DNA of 64,000 bases, taken from Streptomyces collinus (GTDB lineage: Bacteria; Actinomycetota; Actinomycetes; Streptomycetales; Streptomycetaceae). Position 1 is the first letter of the stretch. Each line of letters opens with the position of its first letter. This document shows positions 51,088 to 60,529 of this stretch, one piece after another. The DNA lies in contig NZ_CP133771.1 of the NCBI RefSeq assembly GCF_031348265.1, positions 6,758,001 through 6,822,000 on the forward strand. Direction: 5' to 3'. The notes beneath the pieces were generated by a model, which had not been told where the DNA came from, ran no database searches, and saw only the letters and a program-made list of their open reading frames with translations. The position numbers and the translations under genes are program-made.

Positions 51088-53217
51088 TTACGCGGGGACG
51101 CTCGCGACGCCCTGCGCGAGGAACCTCTTGCCGTTCACACGCTCGGAGACACCCTCGCGGTCCAGGTACGGCGTGATTCCGCCCAGGTGGAAGGGCCAGC
51201 CGGCGCCCGTGATGAGGCACAGGTCGATGTCCTGCGCCTCGGCGACGACACCCTCGTCGAGCATGATGCCGATCTCCTGCGCCACCGCGTCGAGCACGCG
51301 GTCGCGGACCTGCTCCTCCGTCAGGACGGTGTCGCCCTGCTTCAGCAGCGCGGCGACCTCCGGGTCCAGCTCCGGCTTGCCGGAGTCGTAGACGTAGAAG
51401 CCGCGCTTGCCCGCCTTGACGACGGCCGCGAGGTTCGGGGAGACCGTGAAGCGGTCCGGGAACGCCCTGTTGAGCGTCTCGGAGACGTGCAGGCCGATCG
51501 CCGGGCCGACCAGCTCCAGCAGAACCAGCGGCGACATCGGCAGACCGAGCGGCTCGACGCCCTTCTCGGCGACCTCGACGGGGGTGCCCTCGTCGATGAT
51601 GTTCTGGATCTCGCCCATGAAGCGGGTCAGGATGCGGTTCACGACGAACGCCGGGGCGTCCTTGGTGAGGACCGCGGTCTTCTTCAGCTTCTTGGCGACG
51701 GCGAACGCCGTGGCCAGGGAGGCGTCGTCGGTCTTCTCGCCGCGCACGATCTCCAGCAGCGGGAGGACCGCGACCGGGTTGAAGAAGTGGAAGCCCACGA
51801 CCCGCTCGGGGTTCTTGAGCTTCGACGCCATCTCGGAGACCGACAGCGAGGAGGTGTTGGTGGCGAAGATGGCGTGCGCCGGGGCGACCGCCTCGACCTC
51901 CGCGAACACCTGCTGCTTGACGCCGATCTCCTCGAACACGGCCTCGATGATGAAGTCCGCGTCGGCGAAGCCCTCGGCCTTGTCCAGGACACCGGACACC
52001 AGCGCCTTGAGGCGGTTGGCCTTGTCCTGGTTGATGCGGCCCTTGCCGAGCAGCTTGTCGATCTCGGCGTGGACGTAGCCCACACCCTTGTCGACGCGCT
52101 CTTGGTCGATGTCCGTGAGGACGACCGGGACCTCCAGGCGGCGCAGGAACAGCAGCGCGAGCTGGCTGGCCATCAGACCGGCGCCGACGACACCGACCTT
52201 GGTGACCGGGCGGGCCAGGTTCTTGTCCGGGGCGCCGGCCGGGCGCTTGCCGCGCTTCTGCACCAGGTTGAAGGCGTAGATGCCGGAGCGCAGTTCGCCG
52301 CCCATGATGAGGTCGGCGAGGGCCTTGTCCTCGGCGTCGTAGCCCTGCTGGAGGTCGCCGTTCTTGGCGGCGGCGATGATGTCCAGGGCGCGGTAGGCGG
52401 CCGGGGCCGCGCCGTGCACCTTGGAGTCCGCGATGAAGCGGCCCTTGGCGACGGCCTGGTCCCAGGCCTCGCCGCGGTCGATGACCGGGCGCTCGATCTC
52501 CAGCTCGCCCTTGAGGACGGCCGCGGTCCAGATCAGCGACTGCTCAAGGAAGTCCGCGCCCTCGAAGATCGCGTCGGCGATCCCGAGCTCGAAGACCTGC
52601 TTGCCCTTGAGCTGCTTGTTCTGGTTGAGGCTGTTCTCGATGATCACCGAGACGGCCTTCTCGGGGCCGATCAGGTTCGGCAGCAGGGCGCAGCCGCCCC
52701 AGCCCGGGACCAGACCGAGGAAGACCTCGGGCAGCGAGAACGCCGGGAGGGCCGCGGACACGGTGCGGTAGGTGCAGTGCAGACCGACCTCGACACCGCC
52801 GCCCATCGCGGCGCCGTTGTAGTACGCGAAGGTCGGCACGGCCAGCTTGGACAGCCGCTTGAAGACCTCGTGGCCGCCCTTGCCGATGGCGAGGGCGTGC
52901 TCGTACTCCTTGAGGATCTCCACGCCCTTGAGGTCGGCGCCGACCGCGAAGATGAACGGCTTGCCGGTGAGGCCGACACCGACGATCTCGCCGTCCGCCG
53001 CCTCCTTCTCGACCTGGTCGATCGCGGCGTTGAGGTTCGCCAGCGAGGCCGGGCCGAAGGTGGTCGGCTTGGTGTGGTCGTGGCCGTTGTCCAGGGTGAT
53101 CAGGGCGAAGCGCCCGGCACCGAGGGGGAGGTCGAAGTGGCGTACGTGCGCACTCGTGACGACCTCGTCCGGGAACAGCTCGGAAGCCTGCTTGAGAAGC
53201 TCGGCGGTGGTGCTCAC
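51088..53217 (-). CDS. fadB: Fatty acid oxidation complex: enoyl-CoA hydratase/3-hydroxyacyl-CoA dehydrogenase
   Basis: The 709-residue bifunctional beta-oxidation enzyme starts at the GTG at 53217, overlapping the thiolase stop by 4 nt. The N-terminal crotonase domain (about 1-290) contains VGADLKGVE and AAMGGGVEVGLHC, the oxyanion-hole loops, and PEVFLGLVPGWGG. The NAD-binding domain starts at KVGVVGAGLMASQLALLFLRR (about 345) with the catalytic His in VGFHFFNPV. Two C-terminal 3HCDH domains follow (NRILTRFMGEI; VSETLNRAFPDRF). It hydrates enoyl-CoA and oxidises 3-hydroxyacyl-CoA, passing the product to the partner thiolase. The symbol follows function; actinobacterial naming varies. Confidence 0.96.
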   Translation of the reverse strand: MSTTAELLKQASELFPDEVVTSAHVRHFDLPLGAGRFALITLDNGHDHTKPTTFGPASLANLNAAIDQVEKEAADGEIVGVGLTGKPFIFAVGADLKGVEILKEYEHALAIGKGGHEVFKRLSKLAVPTFAYYNGAAMGGGVEVGLHCTYRTVSAALPAFSLPEVFLGLVPGWGGCALLPNLIGPEKAVSVIIENSLNQNKQLKGKQVFELGIADAIFEGADFLEQSLIWTAAVLKGELEIERPVIDRGEAWDQAVAKGRFIADSKVHGAAPAAYRALDIIAAAKNGDLQQGYDAEDKALADLIMGGELRSGIYAFNLVQKRGKRPAGAPDKNLARPVTKVGVVGAGLMASQLALLFLRRLEVPVVLTDIDQERVDKGVGYVHAEIDKLLGKGRINQDKANRLKALVSGVLDKAEGFADADFIIEAVFEEIGVKQQVFAEVEAVAPAHAIFATNTSSLSVSEMASKLKNPERVVGFHFFNPVAVLPLLEIVRGEKTDDASLATAFAVAKKLKKTAVLTKDAPAFVVNRILTRFMGEIQNIIDEGTPVEVAEKGVEPLGLPMSPLVLLELVGPAIGLHVSETLNRAFPDRFTVSPNLAAVVKAGKRGFYVYDSGKPELDPEVAALLKQGDTVLTEEQVRDRVLDAVAQEIGIMLDEGVVAEAQDIDLCLITGAGWPFHLGGITPYLDREGVSERVNGKRFLAQGVASVPA

Positions 53218-54431
53218 TTGTCCCCCTCGAAGTGCGGGTTCTCCCAGATGACCGTCGCGCCCATGCCGAAGCCGACGCACATGGTGGTCAGGCCGTAGCG
53301 GACGTGCGGCTGCTCCTCGAACTGGCGGGCCAGCTGCGTCATCAGACGGACGCCGGAGGAGGCCAGCGGGTGGCCGAACGCGATGGCGCCGCCGTACTGG
53401 TTGACGCGCTCGTCGTCGTCGGCGATGCCGTAGTGGTCCAGGAAGGCCAGGACCTGGACGGCGAAGGCCTCGTTGATCTCGAACAGGCCGATGTCGGAGA
53501 TCGACAGGCCCGCCTGGGCCAGCGCCTTCTCCGTCGCCGGGATCGGGCCGTAGCCCATGACCTCCGGCTCCACGCCCGCGAAGGAGTAGGAGACCAGACG
53601 CATCTTCACGGGGAGGTCGTTCTCCCGCGCGAACTCCTCGGAGGCGATGAGCGAGGCGGTGGCGCCGTCGTTCAGACCGGCCGCGTTACCGGCGGTGACC
53701 CGGCCGTGGACGCGGAACGGGGTCTTCAGGCCCTGGAGGTTCTCCAGGGTCGTGCCCGGGCGCATCGGCTCGTCGGCGGTGACCAGGCCCCAGCCCGTCT
53801 CACCGGCCTCGGGGGAGGTGCGGCGTACCGAGACCGGCACCAGGTCGGCCTGGATCTTGCCGTTGGCGTACGCCTTGGCGGCCTTCTCCTGGGAGCGCAC
53901 GGCGTACTCGTCGGCGCGCAGCTTGGTGATCTGCGGGTAACGGTCGTGCAGGTTCTCCGCGGTCATGCCCATGAACAGGGCCGACTCGTCGACCAGCTTC
54001 TCGGACACGAACCGCGGGTTCGGGTCCACGCCCTCGCCCATGGGGTGACGGCCCATGTGCTCGACACCGCCCGCGACGGCGACGTCGTAGGCGCCGAAGG
54101 CCACGGAACCGGCGACCGAGGTGACGGCGGTCAGGGCGCCGGCGCACATACGGTCGATGGAGTAGCCCGGCACGGACTGCGGGAGACCGGCGAGGATCCC
54201 GGCGGTGCGGCCGATGGTCAGGCCCTGGTCACCGATCTGCGTGGTCGCGGCGATGGCGACCTCGTCGATCTTCTTCGGGTCGAGTCCGGGGTTGCGGCGC
54301 AGCAGCTCCCGGATCGCCTTCACGACGAGGTCGTCGGCACGGGTCTCGTGGTAGATGCCCTTCGGGCCCGCCTTGCCGAACGGGGTGCGGACGCCGTCGA
54401 CGAAGACGACGTCCCTGACGGTACGAGGCAC
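53214..54431 (-). CDS. fadA: Acetyl-CoA C-acyltransferase (thiolase)
   Basis: The 405-residue thiolase starts at the GTG at 54431 with GGAGGAGA about 7 nt upstream. Conserved sites are complete: the acyl-accepting Cys in IDRMCAGALTAV (near residue 95), NEAFAVQVLAF, GGAIAFGHPLASSG with its His, and the C-terminal Cys in TMCVGFGMG. It cleaves 3-ketoacyl-CoA to acetyl-CoA and a shortened acyl-CoA. It is the first gene of the two-gene operon with fadB. The promoter region contains two distinct dyads, candidate sites for a fatty-acid-responsive regulator. Confidence 0.96.
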   Translation of the reverse strand: MPRTVRDVVFVDGVRTPFGKAGPKGIYHETRADDLVVKAIRELLRRNPGLDPKKIDEVAIAATTQIGDQGLTIGRTAGILAGLPQSVPGYSIDRMCAGALTAVTSVAGSVAFGAYDVAVAGGVEHMGRHPMGEGVDPNPRFVSEKLVDESALFMGMTAENLHDRYPQITKLRADEYAVRSQEKAAKAYANGKIQADLVPVSVRRTSPEAGETGWGLVTADEPMRPGTTLENLQGLKTPFRVHGRVTAGNAAGLNDGATASLIASEEFARENDLPVKMRLVSYSFAGVEPEVMGYGPIPATEKALAQAGLSISDIGLFEINEAFAVQVLAFLDHYGIADDDERVNQYGGAIAFGHPLASSGVRLMTQLARQFEEQPHVRYGLTTMCVGFGMGATVIWENPHFEGDK

Positions 54432-54477
54432 GATGGCTCTCCTCCAGGGTCAGGATCTGCATTGCTGCTGCGATGCG

Positions 54478-54520
54478 CTGAGCGCGCGCTCAGGCCCATG
54501 CTACTTATGGGTAACGTAGC
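54478..54520. promoter_or_regulatory. Two dyads in the fadA promoter region
   Basis: A perfect 16-bp palindrome CTGAGCGCGCGCTCAG lies at 54478-54493. An imperfect 21-bp dyad with outer arms GCTAC/GTAGC and inner TA/TA lies at 54500-54520. Both are 45-90 nt upstream of the fadA start. They are suitable targets for a TetR- or GntR-type repressor of beta-oxidation; the regulator is not identifiable here. Confidence 0.5.
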
Positions 54521-54584
54521 TGCACACCCCTGACAGGCGGAGCGGCGAAGGTCACACCTCATCTCCGGGTGGTGCGGTGCCTCT

Positions 54585-54651
54585 GGGGGCGCGGGGCCGT
54601 ATCGATGTGCGGCTCCGCCGCGTGGGCGCGACCAGCCACAACGCACCCGCA
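54585..54651 (+). repeat. Dispersed hairpin-bearing intergenic repeat, copy 1
   Basis: About 65 bp beginning GGGGGCGCGGGGC and containing TATCGATGTGCGGCTCC and GCGGCTCCGCCGC (a small hairpin). It recurs in the same orientation at 61372-61438 with few differences. It lies downstream of the LacI-type regulator gene, read on the opposite strand. I remember this sequence as very common between Streptomyces genes; its function is unknown to me. Confidence 0.8.
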
Positions 54652-54665
54652 CCCCCGTACGGCGC

Positions 54666-55700
54666 TCACCGAGGCGGCGCAGTGGACCCCCGAGGCGTCA
54701 GCACAGGGGTCGGCACCGGGTGTGACCCGCCCTCACCCCCGGTGATCACCGAGAACAACGTCCGGGCCACCTCCGCCCCGAACCCGTGCACGTCATGACT
54801 CATCGCCGACAGCGTCGGATGCGTCAGCCGGCACAGCTGCGAGTCGTCCCACGCCAGCAGCGACACGTCCTCCGGCACCCGCAGCCCCATCTCCGCCGCC
54901 ACCGACAGCCCCGCCACCGCCATGATGTCGTTGTCGTACACGATCGCGGTCGGCCGGTCGGCCGGTGCCGCGGTCAGCAGCGACCGGGTCGCCCGCGCCC
55001 CCGCGTCCCCCGAGAAGTCCGTCGCGACCTGCCAGGCCCCGGCCAGCGCCAGCGCCCCCGCCGTCTCGTCGAACGCCGCTGTCCGGATCGCCGTGTGCCC
55101 GAGGTCCGCCGCCCCGCCCACCCGGGCGATCCGCCGGTGCCCCAGCGCGGCCAGGTACCGCACCGCCTCCGTCACGGCCGTCGCGTCGTCCGTCCACACC
55201 GAGGTGAGCCCCCCGGTCAGCGAGGGGTGCCCGACGGCGACCACCGGCATCCCGAGCCGCTCCGTCATGCCCACCCGCGGATCGTCCGCCCGGAAGTCGA
55301 CGAGGATCGACCCGCCGATCTGCCGCCCCCGCCACCACGCCTGTTGGACGCCCACCTCCTCGTCCATGTTCCGTACCAGCCGCAGCAGCAGCGAGCTGGA
55401 GTGCTCGGCCAGCACGCTCTCCACGCCGGAGACGAACTCCATGTACCAGGGCTCGAGGCCGAGCACCCGGGCCGGCCGGCACACGGCCAGCCCGACCACG
55501 TCCACGCGTGATCCGGCCAGCGTCCGCGCCGTGAGACTCGGCGACCAGCCCAGCTCCCGTGCCGCGAGGAAGATCCGGTCCCGGGTGGCCTCCGACAGTC
55601 CCGGCTTGTGGTTGAACGCTAGGGACACCGCCCCCTTGGACACACCGGCGCGCGCGGCGACGTCCTTGATGGTGACGCGAGGGGTCGGCGTTGCCGTCAT
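54666..55700 (-). CDS. LacI-family transcriptional repressor
   Basis: The 344-residue regulator starts at the ATG at 55700, overlapping the beta-mannosidase stop by 4 nt (ATGA). The N-terminal LacI helix-turn-helix is TIKDVAARAGVSKGAVSLAF, with the hinge helix SLTARTLAGSRVDVVGLAV. The effector domain is a periplasmic-binding fold (GGSILVDFRADDPR, VWTDDATAVTEAVRYLAALGHRRIARVGG, IVYDNDIMAVAGLSVA, LLAWDDSQLCRL). It is encoded in one operon with the beta-mannosidase and next to a divergent sugar ABC transporter. It probably represses both from the region 58103-58265 in the absence of a mannoside inducer. That role is inferred. Confidence 0.93.
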   Translation of the reverse strand: MTATPTPRVTIKDVAARAGVSKGAVSLAFNHKPGLSEATRDRIFLAARELGWSPSLTARTLAGSRVDVVGLAVCRPARVLGLEPWYMEFVSGVESVLAEHSSSLLLRLVRNMDEEVGVQQAWWRGRQIGGSILVDFRADDPRVGMTERLGMPVVAVGHPSLTGGLTSVWTDDATAVTEAVRYLAALGHRRIARVGGAADLGHTAIRTAAFDETAGALALAGAWQVATDFSGDAGARATRSLLTAAPADRPTAIVYDNDIMAVAGLSVAAEMGLRVPEDVSLLAWDDSQLCRLTHPTLSAMSHDVHGFGAEVARTLFSVITGGEGGSHPVPTPVLTPRGSTAPPR

Positions 55701-58102
55701 CGGGTGGGCTCCACGCAGTACAGGGCCGAACGGGCGGTCTTCGCGTCCGGAGTCTTCCAGCCGCGCACCCCGATGGTCACCTCTTCGCCCGGCAGCAGCG
55801 TGACCAGCCCCCGGTCGGCCCGCGCCCCGGGGTCGAGCCGGTCGGCCTGGAGCAGCAGGTCCCGGACCAGGGTGCGGGCGGTCACCGTGATGCCGCCCGG
55901 CGCGAGCCCGACCTCGAACTCCGGAGCGGGGTAGGGCACTTCGCGGTCGGGCACCGGGAAGTGCAGCGCCCGCAGCCCTCCCCCACTCTCGGCTCCGCTC
56001 GAGCGGGGGGACCCCCACACGTCCGCGACCAGGAACTCCCCGGGCCCGGCGGGCATCAGCTCCCGCGGCACGCCGACACGGGCCACGGCCCGCCTCCCGG
56101 CCGCCAGGTCGACGTCCTTCCGGGCCAGCACCTCGCCCTCGACGGACATGCGCCGCAGGGTCAGCGCCCCCCGCCACTCCGCCGGCCCCTGGTTGCAGGC
56201 GGCCAGCACCAGCCCGCCGTCCCACATCTGGAACGTCGGCAACCGGTCCGCGTAGAGCCGCCTCAGCTCGTGGTAGAGCGGCTTCTCGCGGCCGTCCCCG
56301 TCGATCGCCGCCCAGGAGGTCACCGGCCAGCAGTCGTTGAGCTGCCAGACGATCGTGCCCGCGCACACCGGCCAGTGGGAGCGCCAGTGCTCGATCCCGG
56401 CCGCGACCGCCCGCGCCTGGTTGAGCTGCATGAGGTAGTGCCAGCGGTCGAAGTCCCCGTCCGGCACGGCGAAATGCCGTGCGAGCCCCCGCTCCAGCTT
56501 GCCGTTGCCGTCGTCCGCCTTCTGGTGGTGCAGCACGCCGGGGGAGTCCGGCGCGAGCTCCTCCCCGGGCAGCGCCCGGCGCAGGGTGCTGTACGCGGGC
56601 GGCGCCTGCCAGCCGAACTCGGCGACGAACCGCGGCACGCTCAGCCGGTAGTCCGCGTAGTCCTGCCGGTTCCACACCTCCCACGAGTGGTGGGTGCCGT
56701 GCGCCGGGTCGTTCGGGTGGTGCTCCCAGGACCCGGACCAGGGGCTGCCCGCGGTGTACGGCCGGGTCGGGTCCAACTCGGCCACCACGCGCGGCAGTAC
56801 GCCCAGGTAGTAGCCCTCCCCCCAGGAGTCCCCGGCCAGCCGCGGCTCCCACTCCCAGTCCCTGAAGCCCCACAGGTTCTCGTTGTTGCCGTTCCACAGC
56901 ACGAGCGACGGGTGCGGCATCAGCCGTACGACGTTCTCCCGCGCCTCGGCCTCCACCTCGCCGCGCAACGGCTGCTCCTCGGGGTAGGCCGCGCACGCGA
57001 AGGGGAAGTCCTGCCAGACCAGCAGCCCCAGTTCGTCGCAGGCGTCGTAGAAGTCCTCGCTCTCGTAGATCCCGCCGCCCCAGATCCGCACGAGGTCAAC
57101 GCCCGCGCCGGCCGCCTGCTCCAGCCGCTCCCGGTAGCGCTCGCGGGTGATCCGGGACGGGAAGACGTCGTCGGGGATCCAGTTGACGCCCCGCGCGAAG
57201 AGCCGCTCGCCGTTGACGACGAGGGTGAAGCCGGTGCCGTGCGCGTCGGGCCGCCGGTCCAGCTCCACGGTCCGGAAGCCGACCCGCCGCCGCCACACGT
57301 CCAGCGGCTCCTCGCCGTGCAGCAGCTTCAACTCCACGTCGTGGAGCGGCTGTTCGCCGTACCCGCGTGGCCACCACAGCCGCGCGTCCGGCACCCGCAG
57401 CCGTACGACCCCGCCGGACCCCTCGATCTCTGCCCGCGCCCGCACCCCCGCGACGGTCGCCTCCACGGTCAGCGCTGCCTCGACCCGGGTCCGCTCGACG
57501 TCGACGGCCAGTTCGACGACGCCGGTGCCCTCCTCGACGGTGACCAGCGGGCGCACCCGGGCGATCCGGGCCGTCGACCAGTGCTCCAGGCGCACCGGCC
57601 GCCAGATCCCGGCCGTCACCAGGGTCGGCCCCCAGTCCCAGCCGAAGGAGCAGGCCATCTTGCGCAGGTACGGGTAGGGCTCGGCGTAGGCGGCCGGCCG
57701 CTCACCCACCCGGCCGCGCACGGCCTCGGCCTCGGCGTAGGCGGAGACGAACCGCACGGACAGCCGCCCGGACAGGCCCGTCACGTCGAACCGGTACGAG
57801 CGGTGCATGTTGCGCACCGTCCCCAGCAGCCGCCCGTCCAGGGAGATCTCGGCGACGGTGTCGAGCCCGTCGAAGACCAGGTCGGTCTGCTCCTGCCCCC
57901 CTGAGTCGCCGACCTCCCGCTCGTACGTCCAGTCCCGGCGCCCCACCCACGCCACCTCGGTCTCGTGGCGGCCGAGGAACGGGTCCGGAATCACCCCGGC
58001 GGCCATGAGGTCGGTGTGCACGCACCCCGGCACGACGGCGGGCAGCGTGTCCGAGTCGTGTCGCAGGATCCATCCCTCGCCGAGCGGTGTCGCCTCCAGC
58101 AT
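55697..58102 (-). CDS. GH2 beta-mannosidase
   Basis: The 801-residue enzyme starts at the ATG at 58102 with GGGAG about 5 nt upstream and has no signal peptide. The GH2 order is visible: an N-terminal sugar-binding sandwich (LPAVVPGCVHTDLMAAG, DLVFDGLDTVAEISLDG), an immunoglobulin-like domain, then the TIM barrel. FARGVNWIPDDVFPSR is a beta-mannosidase hallmark. The acid/base Glu is in LVLWNGNNENLWGF and the nucleophile Glu in VAEFGWQAPP. C-terminal Ig-like domains follow. It releases beta-linked mannose from manno-oligosaccharides, or from the Man-beta-1,4-GlcNAc core, inside the cell. It is divergent from an ABC transporter that presumably imports its substrate. Confidence 0.95.
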   Translation of the reverse strand: MLEATPLGEGWILRHDSDTLPAVVPGCVHTDLMAAGVIPDPFLGRHETEVAWVGRRDWTYEREVGDSGGQEQTDLVFDGLDTVAEISLDGRLLGTVRNMHRSYRFDVTGLSGRLSVRFVSAYAEAEAVRGRVGERPAAYAEPYPYLRKMACSFGWDWGPTLVTAGIWRPVRLEHWSTARIARVRPLVTVEEGTGVVELAVDVERTRVEAALTVEATVAGVRARAEIEGSGGVVRLRVPDARLWWPRGYGEQPLHDVELKLLHGEEPLDVWRRRVGFRTVELDRRPDAHGTGFTLVVNGERLFARGVNWIPDDVFPSRITRERYRERLEQAAGAGVDLVRIWGGGIYESEDFYDACDELGLLVWQDFPFACAAYPEEQPLRGEVEAEARENVVRLMPHPSLVLWNGNNENLWGFRDWEWEPRLAGDSWGEGYYLGVLPRVVAELDPTRPYTAGSPWSGSWEHHPNDPAHGTHHSWEVWNRQDYADYRLSVPRFVAEFGWQAPPAYSTLRRALPGEELAPDSPGVLHHQKADDGNGKLERGLARHFAVPDGDFDRWHYLMQLNQARAVAAGIEHWRSHWPVCAGTIVWQLNDCWPVTSWAAIDGDGREKPLYHELRRLYADRLPTFQMWDGGLVLAACNQGPAEWRGALTLRRMSVEGEVLARKDVDLAAGRRAVARVGVPRELMPAGPGEFLVADVWGSPRSSGAESGGGLRALHFPVPDREVPYPAPEFEVGLAPGGITVTARTLVRDLLLQADRLDPGARADRGLVTLLPGEEVTIGVRGWKTPDAKTARSALYCVEPTR

Positions 58103-58112
58103 GCGCACTCCC

Positions 58113-58181
58113 TTAACCGGTCCAGTGAAGAGTCGTGTGATGGTTTCGCATCGTTGGCGGGATTGGGACTTTACCGGTTGA
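58113..58181. promoter_or_regulatory. Paired TTWACCGGT motifs between beta-mannosidase and transporter genes
   Basis: TTAACCGGT (58113-58121) and TTTACCGGT (58170-58178, followed by TGA) lie 57 bp apart in the divergent promoter region 58103-58265. ACCGGT is itself palindromic. One copy sits near each promoter, which would suit looping control by the LacI-family repressor of this locus. Confidence 0.5.
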
Positions 58182-58265
58182 GTGCACGCTGTCAGAGTTC
58201 CGAACCAGCCATACCGCACGTGCTCGTCCGTCCCGAGTTCCCCTCCGCGAACGGAGCTGATGCAC

Positions 58266-59579
58266 ATGAACCGCCGTACCCTCCTCGCCCTCGCCGTGGG
58301 CGCGGCCCTGCTGGCCTCCGGCTGCACCGGCTCCGGAGGCTCCACCCAGGGCGCCGACGCGAAGGCGCCCGACGATCCCTCCAAGGTCGACGGGACCATC
58401 ACCGTCCTCACCCACCGGACCGACCTCGTGCAGGACGGGACGATGAAGAAGTACGCCGCCGAGTTCAACAAGACGTATCCGAAGGTGAAGGTCGAGTTCG
58501 ACGGCATCACCGACTACGAGGGCGAAGTCAAGATCCGTATGAACACGGAGAACTACGGCGACGTCCTCATGATCCCCGCGGTGATCGAGAAGAAGGACTA
58601 CCCCAAGTTCTTCGCCTCCCTGGGCGGCAAGGAGGAGCGGAGCAAGAAGTACCGCTTCACCGACTACACGGCCGTCGGCGGAAAGGTCTACGGCCAGAGC
58701 CCGCTCGGCGCGGTCCCCGGGTTCATCTACAACAAGAAGGTGTGGAGAGAGGCCGGGGTCACCGACTGGCCCACGACACCGGACGAGTTCCTCGCCGGCC
58801 TCAAGGCGGTCAAGTCGAAGACCGACGCGGTCCCCTACTACACCAACTTCAAGGACGGCTGGCCGCTCAGCCAGTGGACGGGCGTGAGGGGCTCGGTCAG
58901 CTGCGACGAGCAGGCCACCACCAGGTGGGCCGAGGGCAACCCCTGGGCCGAGGGCGGCGAACTGCGGGTGGCGGACCGCCTGTTGTACGACATCGTGCAC
59001 CAGGGGCTCGTCGAGAAGGACCCGACGACCACCAACTGGGAGGCGTCCAAGCCCAGGTTGGCCAAGGGGGAGATCGCCACCATGTGGCTCGGCTCCTGGG
59101 CGGTCATCCAGATGCAGGGCGCGGCGAAGCAGGCAGGCACCGACCCGGACGACATCGGGTTCATGCCCTTCCCCGCCCAGAAGGACGGCACCTTCTGCGC
59201 GGTGACGTCGCCCGACTACAACCAGGCCGTCAACGTCCACTCCGAGCACAAGGAGGCCGCCCGCGCCTGGATCGACTGGTTCACCGACGAGTCCGGCTAC
59301 GCGCAGGACAACCTGGCGCTGTCCCCGCTCAAGGACGCCCCGCTGCCCGACATGCTGAAGCCGTACGAGGAGGCGGGCGTCAAGCTCCTCGACCTCGACG
59401 ACAGCAAGGGCGCCGAGCTGAAGACCATCGAGAACCAGTCCGAGGTCGGCATCAACAAACCCGACTACCGCAAGGAACTCGTCGACATGGCCCGCGGCGC
59501 CAGGAAGGGCGACCCGGACGACTACCTGGACGGCCTCGGTGAGAAGTGGACCGAGACCCGGAAGTCGCTGGGGTACTGA
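58266..59579 (+). CDS. Sugar-binding lipoprotein, CUT1 type
   Basis: The 437-residue protein is read from the ATG at 58266 (MNRRTLLALAVG), with GGAG 9 nt upstream; an ATG two codons earlier is possible. The signal peptide ends in ASGC near residue 20. The mature protein is a family 1 solute-binding protein (ITVLTHRTDLVQDGTMKKYAAEF, VKVEFDGITDYEGEVKIRM, PLGAVPGFIYNKKVW, TMWLGSWAVIQMQGAAKQAG). The stop overlaps the first permease start (TGATG). Beta-mannosidase and LacI neighbours suggest a beta-mannoside ligand; this is inferred. Confidence 0.92.
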   Translation: MNRRTLLALAVGAALLASGCTGSGGSTQGADAKAPDDPSKVDGTITVLTHRTDLVQDGTMKKYAAEFNKTYPKVKVEFDGITDYEGEVKIRMNTENYGDVLMIPAVIEKKDYPKFFASLGGKEERSKKYRFTDYTAVGGKVYGQSPLGAVPGFIYNKKVWREAGVTDWPTTPDEFLAGLKAVKSKTDAVPYYTNFKDGWPLSQWTGVRGSVSCDEQATTRWAEGNPWAEGGELRVADRLLYDIVHQGLVEKDPTTTNWEASKPRLAKGEIATMWLGSWAVIQMQGAAKQAGTDPDDIGFMPFPAQKDGTFCAVTSPDYNQAVNVHSEHKEAARAWIDWFTDESGYAQDNLALSPLKDAPLPDMLKPYEEAGVKLLDLDDSKGAELKTIENQSEVGINKPDYRKELVDMARGARKGDPDDYLDGLGEKWTETRKSLGY

Positions 59580-60529
59580 TGACGGGCACCACCGAGACGG
59601 CCGCCGTCGAGGCAGCCGCCGGGGCGGCCACCGCCCCCGTCCCGGCCCCCGCCCCGCGCCCGGCACGTCTTTGGCGCGGGGCCACCCCCTGGCTCTTCCT
59701 GCTCGCCCCGCTCACTCTCCTGATCGTCTTCACCTACGCGCCGATCGCCAACATGGTCGCGTACAGCTTCACCGACTGGGACGGGGTGAGCCCCGGGCTG
59801 AACTACACGGGAGCCGAGAACTACACCGAACTCTTCACCCGCTCCGAGCTGTTCGAGGTCTTCTGGGTCAGCGGCTACTACCTGGCGGCATCGGTGATCC
59901 AGATCGTGGCCGCGCTCTACTTCGCCACGATCCTCAGCTTCAACGTCCGCTTCCGGAACTTCTTCAAGGGCGTGCTGTTCTTCCCGTACCTGATCAACGG
60001 CGTCGCGATCGGCTTCGTCTTCCTCTACTTCTTCCAGGACGGCGGCACCCTCGACTCCGTGCTGAGCCTGTTCGGCGTGGAGACGGACCGGGCCTGGCTG
60101 GGCACCCCGGAGTCGGCGAACACCTCTCTCGCCGCCGTCTCCGTCTGGCGCTACCTGGGCCTGAACTTCGTCCTCTTCCTCGGCGCGATCCAGTCGATCC
60201 CCGGGGAGCTGTACGAGGCGGCCGAGCTGGACGGCGCGAACCGCTGGCACCAGTTCCGCCACATCATCGCGCCGGGCATCAAACCGGTGCTGAGCCTGAC
60301 GGTGATCCTCTCGATCTCCGGTTCGCTCTCGGTCTTCGAGATCCCGTACATCATGACCGGCGGCGCGACCGGCACCGAGACGTTCGTGATCCAGACCGTG
60401 AAGCTGGCGTTCCAGTTCAACAAGACGGGGCTCGCCTCGGCGGCCGCGGTCGTGCTGCTGCTGATCGTCCTGGTGGTGACCTGGGTGCAGCGCCGTCTCG
60501 CCCCGGACGACAAGGTGGACCTCGTATGA
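59579..60529 (+). CDS. Sugar ABC transporter permease, MalF class
   Basis: The 316-residue permease starts at the ATG at 59579, sharing one base with the preceding TGA. After an Ala/Pro-rich cytoplasmic N-terminus of about 40 residues come six membrane segments, beginning ATPWLFLLAPLTLLIVFTYAPI. AYSFTDWDGVSPGLNYTG is MalF-typical. The EAA motif is LYEAAELDGANRWHQFRHIIAPG. It overlaps the second permease gene by 4 nt. As elsewhere in the window, no ATPase gene accompanies the pair. Confidence 0.93.
   Translation: MTGTTETAAVEAAAGAATAPVPAPAPRPARLWRGATPWLFLLAPLTLLIVFTYAPIANMVAYSFTDWDGVSPGLNYTGAENYTELFTRSELFEVFWVSGYYLAASVIQIVAALYFATILSFNVRFRNFFKGVLFFPYLINGVAIGFVFLYFFQDGGTLDSVLSLFGVETDRAWLGTPESANTSLAAVSVWRYLGLNFVLFLGAIQSIPGELYEAAELDGANRWHQFRHIIAPGIKPVLSLTVILSISGSLSVFEIPYIMTGGATGTETFVIQTVKLAFQFNKTGLASAAAVVLLLIVLVVTWVQRRLAPDDKVDLV

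Noticed and set aside
51187..53298. 703-codon frame antisense to fadB
   Set aside because: fadB has intact crotonase and dehydrogenase motifs on the other strand; the antisense frame has none.
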